From the NCBI GenBank assembly GCA_941918925.1, contig OW799237.1, forward strand, positions 71,789,626 to 71,853,625: a stretch of DNA of 64,000 bases, given 5' to 3'. Under the pieces are notes generated by a model. That model saw nothing but the letters and a program-made list of their open reading frames with translations. It did not search any database and was not told where the DNA came from. Shown here in pieces: positions 57,568 through 64,000 of this stretch. The first letter of the stretch is position 1; every line of letters begins with the position of its first letter. The translations under genes were made by a program, and so were the position numbers. The DNA comes from Phyto melanocephala. Its lineage: Eukaryota > Arthropoda > Insecta > Diptera > Rhinophoridae.

Positions 57568-58382
57568 TATACCCTTTACCTGTGGTACCAAGGGTACATA
57601 TATATAGCTTTGACATTTCGTTTGTAATATCTACAATATTCATTTCCGTCTTTGTGTTGGTTAAAATCAAATTTTAGAAGCCTCCACATTTTTCAATATT
57701 ATCAATATATTAAATATGTTCGGAAATGAATCGTTTTAAAAACCCAGCACAATCACCTGATAACCTTCTGAGATATCAGCAAATGAACATGACTGCCTCT
57801 ATTTTTTCTAATTTTTTTACTACCAAAATTTACTTTCTTTAGTCCTAGCATAATTAATAGATACGTTTATTAATACTACTGGATATAACATTGCTCTAGG
57901 GCTACTTTTAAAAAGTATAGACAAATCGGCCAGTAATAGGCAAAGTTATAGGCAAAAATAATTTGCAAAAGTACATTTTTGTATATATACTTTTTTAATA
58001 ACAAGTTTCTCAAGCTCTTAAGTAATTTTTGAACACGCTAGTGACATCAAATCCATGTCGTGTCCGCAGAAATTATTCTTGAGACAAATCGGTTTGAAAC
58101 TAACTGAGGTATAAATACCAAAACACAACTGTTTCGGTGTTTTTTTTTTCTAAAATTACAACGAAAATAATTTTTTTTTCAGTTTCTAAGACACCGACAG
58201 CATTCAATGCAGGAACTTGACTGAAAGTATTTATATGATGCAGCATAACTACAAAATGCCGTACAATAAATTTATATATGGTTTAAATCGAGTATTTACA
58301 AATATATCCACTCCAACGCTTTGAGTAGTAAAATACAGTAAACTATAAAAAAGTTATAATCCAAAATGGCGTCCTAAATAAA
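57568..58382 (+). repeat. Family A repeat with alternative 3' module, truncated
   Basis: TATACCCTTTACCTGTGG, TTTGACATTTCGTTTGTAAT, then the alternative module ending in AAAATGGCGTCC and AAAATGGCGG. It stops inside the module, where a transposase fragment begins. Confidence 0.65.
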
Positions 58383-58667
58383 ATGGCGGATAAAATGGCC
58401 ACACTTTTACGATTGAACCCCTACTCACCAATGCTTAACCCAATTAAAAGTATTTGGTTCAAAATCAAAAGTAATGTTAAAGCAAAGATGAATGTACCGA
58501 ACGTAAGTCCCCCAAATGTAGAAGAGCAGAGGCTTGCTGTTTTAGAAGAGGTTATTAATGCTTCAAAAACATGCATTACTACCAGAGATTGCAGTAGAGA
58601 AATACAGCACACTACAACGTTTCAGGAGTCTGCATTGGTTCTTTTTTGTTTTCTTACTACACAATAA
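58383..58667 (+). pseudogene. IS630/Tc1-type transposase C-terminal fragment fused to family A repeat
   Basis: After MADKMA, supplied by the repeat, the frame reads LNPYSPMLNPIKSIWFKIKS, then VEEQRLAVLEEVINASK and CSREIQHTTTF. PYSPMLNPIE..W.KIK is the final catalytic motif of IS630/Tc1-type transposases; here the catalytic Glu of NPIE is Lys. Only the last catalytic motif and C-terminus remain. The frame stays open across the junction, but a functional protein is unlikely. Confidence 0.65.
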
Positions 58668-58689
58668 TATTATAATGTATAATGTGTTA

Positions 58690-59190
58690 TCAAAAATTAA
58701 ATACAATTTTTATATATAATAATAAATTTTCTCAATTTCATTTGAAATTTTCTTAATTTCATTTGGAATATTCTCAATTTCAATTTGAAATTCTCATTTT
58801 CATTTGGAATTTTCGCAATTACAATTTGAATTTCTCATTTTCATTTGAAATTTTCTCAATTCCAAATTGAAATTCTTAATTTCATTAGGAATTTTCTCAA
58901 TTTCAAATTGAAATTTTCAATTTCAATTGGAGTTTTCTCTATTTCATTTGGAATTTTCTCAATTTCAATGAAAAATGGTGTAGTGTGTTATCAAAAATTA
59001 AATACAAATTTTATATATAATTATATTTTCTCAATTTCATTTGGAATATTCGCAATTACAGTTTGAAATTCTCATTTTCATTTGGAGTTTTCTCAATTTC
59101 AAATTGAAATTCTCAATTTCAATTGGAATTTTCTTAATTTCATTTGGAATTTTCTCAATTTCAATGAATAACGGTGTAGTAGAATGCAGA
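58690..59190. repeat. AATTTC/GAAATT minisatellite with a higher-order duplication
   Basis: Imperfect units of about 20-23 bp of the form TTCTCAATTTCATTTGGAAT alternate with AATTTGAAATTC variants. The whole block is duplicated: TGTGTTATCAAAAATTAAAT begins at 58683 and again at 58983 (period 300) and CAATTTCAATGAA ends both halves. Frames at 58845 and 59041 are translations of the repeat. Confidence 0.82.
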
Positions 59191-59667
59191 AAAAATTCAA
59201 AATCAATTATAGCGTCGGAAGTATTGCGTTCATTATGCCTACATGCATGATGGTGAAGGGAATAGCACTCTTCACCCTTTAGTAGTTGTCATTTAGTTGT
59301 TTAATTTTTGTAATTACTTCTTCTGTAAAAGCTTATCTGCCTTACTTTACAAGATAACCTTACAGAAGCAACTTATTATATTTATTTTATTGTTTATTCC
59401 GTCAAAGTCCATACCTAAAAAAAGAGTGTCAGCCTTGATCTTTAATCAAGGAGTGTCTATTTGTTATAGCCACATTAAAAATAAAGGCTGTTTCTCCCTC
59501 AATAGCCGCAACTTTACGTTGAATTCGATTTTCTATAGATTTGTCCGCAATACATACAGATTTTTAATTTAACTGAAACAAAACAGCAGATTCATAACAG
59601 CACAGTACGTACAAACTAATTCTGCCTTTACTTGTTCCATATTAAAGCGAAATTAATGAAAATGCAC

Positions 59668-59670
<3 letters not shown>
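59191..59670. other. Intronic sequence, nothing recognised
   Basis: The frame 59297-59572 has no recognisable motif. Confidence 0.35.

Positions 59671-59700
<30 letters not shown>
59671..59700. repeat. (AT)n microsatellite
   Basis: Fifteen TA/AT units directly at the 5' end of the family A repeat, apparently expanded from its GGTATATATAG word. Confidence 0.85.
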
Positions 59701-59702
<2 letters not shown>

Positions 59703-60593
59703 CTTTGTCATTCCGTTTGTAATATCTACAATTTTCATTTCCGACCCCATAAAGTATATATTTTCTGAAAGCTTACGTCTGCCCGTCTGTCCGTGTGTTG
59801 GTTGAAATCAACTTTCAGAAACAACCGTATGTTGCTCAGATCTGTGTATTATTTTAATCTTTTGGAAATATCCGGGAATGAATCGCTATTACATTATTAA
59901 TTCAGTACAATCGCCCCATAACTTTCTGAGTTATAAGCAAATAAACACGACTGCTTCTGTTTTTTCCCCATATTTTTACCACCAAAATTAAAATTTTTTA
60001 GCCGTAGAAAAATGTTTAAGTAATTTTGCTACTATTTGTAGTTATAATATAGCTCTAGAAATATTCGTCAAATTTTTTGGATAAAGCGGGCTCTAATATA
60101 TATTCCAAAAATTTACAAACTAAAATCAAATTTTTTTCTGCTTCTAGACAACAGAGAGAGTCAATATTGGTATCATCTGAAGGGACTTGACTAGCGCAAT
60201 ATAAGCATTATAAAAAAATTAAATTCATTTTGGCCGCCACTATAAAATGACGGACAATAAATTTATATATGGTTCAAATCTGATCAATATTGGTATCAAA
60301 TGAAAGGGCTTGACCAGTAGAATACAGTAAATTATTAAAAAATGTAAAATCCAAAATAGCGTCGAAAACAAAATGTCGGAACAAATTTTTTTAGCCCCAT
60401 CAATATGGGTTGACTAGTAGAATACAGATAACTACGTAAAAATTCAAAATCAAGGATGGCGTCGGAAATAATAAAGAAAAATGGCATATAACATGAAATA
60501 TAGGTTAAGCTACGATGTGGGATTATACCTATGTACATGATGGTGAAGGGTATTATCAGATTCGGTACGGCCGAATAAAGCACTCTTATTTGT
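59701..60593 (+). repeat. Family A repeat with alternative 3' module and palindromic end
   Basis: TTTGTCATTCCGTTTGTAAT, CATTTCCGACCCCATAAAGT, then the alternative module (AATATTGGTATC..TGAAGGGACTTGACTAGC, AAAATAGCG, AAGGATGGCGTCGG). It ends GATGGTGAAGGGTATTATCA and the hairpin ATTCGGTACGGCCGAAT with AAGCACTCTTATTTG. This copy proves that both interior types share one terminus. Confidence 0.78.
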
Positions 60594-62339
60594 TTTAACT
60601 ACATTAACTTTTTAATCTAAGTAATGCATTAATATTTTCTTAACAGTAAACTTAATGACAAATACGGCCACTAAATAAATAAAGTAATGAACTGCTGTTG
60701 CATTATCATATTGTGAACAACAAACTTGATAAAACCTAAAACATATTAGTAATAATGAAGTAAAAATTTGTGGACACCTGCAATAAGAGAAAAAATTTTT
60801 ACGATCTCATCAATTAGAGCAAAATCTTCTAAGTACTCATATGGTAAGGAAAATGTTTTTATAGCGAATATGGCCTATCAATATCACTAATATTAGTGAG
60901 TCTTTAATTCGCATGGCATTTTACTTCAAAGCTAATACAAAATATACGAATCACCTTTATTAAGCGAACGAATAAATAGGGTCCATTAGTGAGCTTTTAG
61001 GAAAGGTTTCACTGTAATATTGTTTCCATTAACTTTACTGGTTAAAATTATATTGTAGTTGCCAGAAAGAAAACCAACAAACTAAGAAATGTATTAATAA
61101 ATTTTGAAACCCGTTATCAATATTAGATTTTCCAATGAACTGGAGTTTGGTTTAACTCCGTGGTGGGTATTTTAGCTTGTTAGAAACGAAGTTCGTTTGA
61201 AACAATGTACGTTATATCGATCGTAAATAAATAAAAATTACAAAAATTACTTTTTTTTTTATTGATATCTTGAATTCTTTATACAAAATAACACTGCTCA
61301 GCAGCAAAATCCTCCATTAAATAAAACTATGCGGACTATATGGATTTTGATGCGCTGAACTCAAATCCGTTGTTGGGTTTTTTCCATCAGATCGGGATTT
61401 TTTTTATGGGCGTGGCAAATTTCCCCCCCTAAATTAGTCAGGTACGGAGACATATTTCATCCTAACTCGAGTACCAGTCATCCAATTTTCAAAAATAAAA
61501 CACCAGAAGATGTGTAACAAAATTGTATTTATTTTAGTCGAATAAAAATTTTCTCTATATCGTATCGTTTTTAAATTATTCAGAAATTAATGGAGAAACA
61601 AAATTTTTTTCGTGTAAAATTCGTAATATTTTTCAATTTAAAAATAGAATTAAAAAAAATACAAAACAAATATTCAACATTTTAAACTTTTTTCTGAGAG
61701 CTACTTATCTTGGAAATAAAAAAAGCCATAAACCATAAATCCCGGTTAAAAAATGTAGATTTTATTGTCAATTTACCGCTGGTACCCAATATTGACCAAA
61801 TATGTGTAATGCAGCAAACAACGTCAGAGTGGGCGCACTAAAGCGACTTGTAGCAACAATGAATGGCAACTATTTACTTCTATCTACATATTTACTTAGT
61901 TCTCATAAAACAAGTCTGAGCTTCTTGCATCCAAATTAAAATAATGGAATTTGGTGCAAAAGGACGTTAACGTCTCGTACTTTCGAAATAGAGAACAACC
62001 TTTTTTGAGTTATTTCAGCAGAGAGGAAGGTTTGGTATTTTGTGATAATGCTGATGGCATTTTGCGACAAATTGCAAATTCTTAAATAGGTAATGAATTG
62101 AACAAATATGTTTTAGTGACAGAGCAAAACTAGTGCACTTTTTGTTATAAACTTTAGTGCTACGAAATATTAATGCATTATTTTGAAAACAAACTAATGT
62201 AGTACGGTGTTCTAGTATTCAAGTTTGAGATTAGTTTTTCTATACAATACAATATATAAAGTTATTTTATTTTAATCCAATATTTCACTATACGTATTAA
62301 CCAAAAAGATCAAAGAATCTATATTATTAAGGTTAGCCA
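60594..62339. other. Intronic sequence, nothing recognised
   Basis: A stray TATGGGCGTGGCAAATTT word occurs at about 61405. Otherwise AT-rich without gene or terminal repeat. Confidence 0.4.
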
Positions 62340-62344
62340 TAGCA

Positions 62345-63046
62345 ATAGGTTAGGTTAGGTTACCCAAAGCATAACTGGATTCAACCGAATCTAAGGTGGT
62401 ACCGGCTTTTGCAAGTGCATCAGCTCTATTATTACCATCAATATCCCCATGTCCTGGAACCCACACAAGGGTAACCGTCGAATGTCTCGCTATCTCCTCA
62501 AGAGACACCCGGCATTCCTGGGCAATTTTCAATGTGCTGTACACACTCTCAAGGGACCTAATAGCAGCCTTGCTGTCAGTAAATATATAAATATCCCTGC
62601 CAGATATTTCATTATACTGAATCTGTTCCGCGGCTGTCCTAATAGCCATTAGTTCGGCCTGTATCGCGCTACAGTAATCCGGTAGCCTAAGGGACAATTC
62701 CAAACCCAACTGGATCGAAAAGATACCACATCCAGCTCCAGCATGTGAATTCGATCCGTCAGTAAATATCTGGATGGCATTCTCCGGAGGTCGGAGGCCG
62801 TTGTATTCAGATCTATCCGGTATATTCGTCACGAAACCCGGATCGAATGCTGGTTCAGGTACCTTGTAATCAATAGGAGAAGCAATATTGATCATACCCA
62901 AAATTCTCGCATATCCATAATTCACATACTTCCATGCCCTTGTGGCATTCAGCCTCAGTGCGGTGTCCGCAGCCATCTGCCTAGCCATGATGTCTGGTGG
63001 TAACCAGTTTAAAATAGTGAACAGTGCCTTAGATGGTGTGGTCCTA
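62345..63046 (-). mobile_element. LINE fragment: RNase H domain (I/R1/LOA-like)
   Basis: The minus-strand frame begins upstream of the ATG at 62988 with LRTTPSKALFTILNWLPPDI, continues MARQMAADTALRLNATRAW (the region after RT) and an RNase H domain: IQIFTDGSNSHAGAGCGIFS (first Asp), IQAELMAIRTAAE (Glu), DIYIFTDSKAAIRSL (second Asp) and VTLVWVPGHGDIDGNNRADA LAKA (His and last Asp). All four catalytic acidic residues are present and there is no stop over at least 212 codons. RT and endonuclease are absent: the fragment ends at an A-rich tract at 63050 and at a TAGGTTAGGTTAGG stretch at 62347. Confidence 0.88.
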
Positions 63047-64000
63047 AGAGCAAAAAAAAAAACATGGCGGTAAAATTATTCTATTTTTTCTTTGCCTTTT
63101 CAATATTAAAAATCTTTAGAAATTTTTTTATTTTTTATTTTGGTTTACCCTGTTTTACTCTGTCAAATGAGAGGCAGCAGAAAACAAACTCTGTATGCAA
63201 CTTTTCAAGCAAAGTATTTTTGTTGCGAATTGCATCCTTGACTTACCCATACGTACCTACGATATTTCGTTCGTTCATTTGAACGTTTGTTAGATTATGG
63301 GAGCGTGAAATTGTTTTGCTATAACAATTTCTAAAGATCATTTTACTTTTAGAAAAAATTATGTTGATGTGCATGCCATGGCCAGGAGAAATTGCTAGCA
63401 TTTTGTTGGCGAAGCACGCCAGCACATACATAAAACTTCTACATTACATACACTAGTTACTGTCGAATTGAATGATGGTAATGGCACGAAATGAATGAGT
63501 GAATGAATGAAGAAGTGAATACTTTTGCATTTACATATATGGTGATGTTGATGATGATGGCCTCGTATAAAGAATTTAAATAAAACGAAAAAGTAACAGC
63601 ATTTTAAACAAATATTTGAACAAATGAACGAGCAAACATTCAACCAACGAGTCAGCTTGTCAGTCAGCCATTCGTGCAAGCATTCCAAACTGTAAATGTA
63701 TACATTTTAGAAATTTTTTTTTTCTTTTTTAAGACTAGTGACTTATATGAGCCCAACAATATGCGAGTGAAAAGATGAAATGCATTTTATTACATCCTAG
63801 AACTACCATTTATAAATATATAATAACATATGCACAAACATGACTACAACCAACTTTGTTTGAAAATGTGGTGTAAATTTTTTTATATTTAAAATTCCGT
63901 TTGTTAGATCTTTGACTCACTAATGAGATATTCTTGCTACACCAATTTATTAACATCAATAGCGTGAACTCAATACATACAAAGTACGTATGTACGTACA
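63047..64000. other. Intronic sequence, nothing recognised
   Basis: GAATGA/ATGATG simple motifs near 63495-63510 and 63540-63560. No gene recognised before the window end. Confidence 0.4.

Larger units (their letters stand above)
39652..64000 (+). other. TPPII intron, at least 24.3 kb, open at window end
   Basis: Donor T|GTAAGT at 39652. The expected next exon (split Tyr codon then VMHA-like sequence in flies) is not found before 64000. Confidence 0.7.

Noticed and set aside
61963..61974. Perfect palindrome GACGTTAACGTC
   Set aside because: A 12-bp palindrome is expected by chance in 64 kb and has no associated repeat.
62345..62365. TAGGTTAGGTTAGG as insect telomeric repeat
   Set aside because: Only three imperfect units, in the middle of an intron; flies lack TTAGG telomeres and this is the end of a LINE fragment.
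39652..64000. Search for the next TPPII exon
   Set aside because: No frame beginning with a split Tyr-like codon followed by VMHA-type sequence with an AG acceptor was found; the exon is assumed to lie outside.

Overview
This is animal, almost certainly dipteran (fly), nuclear DNA. It is strongly AT-rich. The only host coding sequence I can identify is three consecutive exons of tripeptidyl-peptidase II (TPPII) on the + strand (2259-2461, 16642-16805, 39540-39651). They join in frame through canonical GTAAGT donors and pyrimidine-rich AG acceptors, and the joined peptide closely resembles my recollection of Drosophila TPPII. The introns are very large for a fly gene: 14.2 kb, 22.7 kb, and at least 24.3 kb running off the window. 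Almost everything else is intronic transposable-element (TE) material in successive layers.

Layout. 1-2258: intron ending in an inverted/tandem retroelement (1004-2219) that carries three copies of a hammerhead-ribozyme fold and sits directly against the splice-acceptor tract of the first exon. 2462-16641: several DD41D mariner-type elements (one with a 361-codon transposase whose first catalytic Asp is Gly), a MITE nested in a mariner, a jockey-superfamily LINE with two frameshifts, and a 5'-truncated SINE inside a mariner. 16806-39539: two dispersed repeat families (here called A and B) that share a palindromic end; a hAT-type element (21406-22123) carrying a scrambled fragment of the host gene reptin/RuvBL2; a DD37E Tc1-like element; four non-autonomous Helitrons with 120-bp internal monomers; a piggyBac-like fragment split by a hAT element. 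39652-64000: more DD41D relics, a pogo/Tigger relic, A and B repeats, a full-length tRNA-derived SINE with target-site duplication, a Helitron copy attached to a Helitron-helicase fragment, a minisatellite with higher-order structure, and a LINE RNase H domain.

Most notable: (1) the hammerhead-bearing, ORF-less element on the sense strand of the TPPII intron, which could self-cleave in the pre-mRNA; (2) the 30-bp-TIR, 8-bp-TSD element that has captured the 5' end of reptin, with the Walker A segment deleted; (3) the Helitron family with a helicase remnant linking it to a possible autonomous parent; (4) a SINE supported by TSDs in two copies. Everything was read by eye. Family names rest on motifs and termini; no search or folding program was run.
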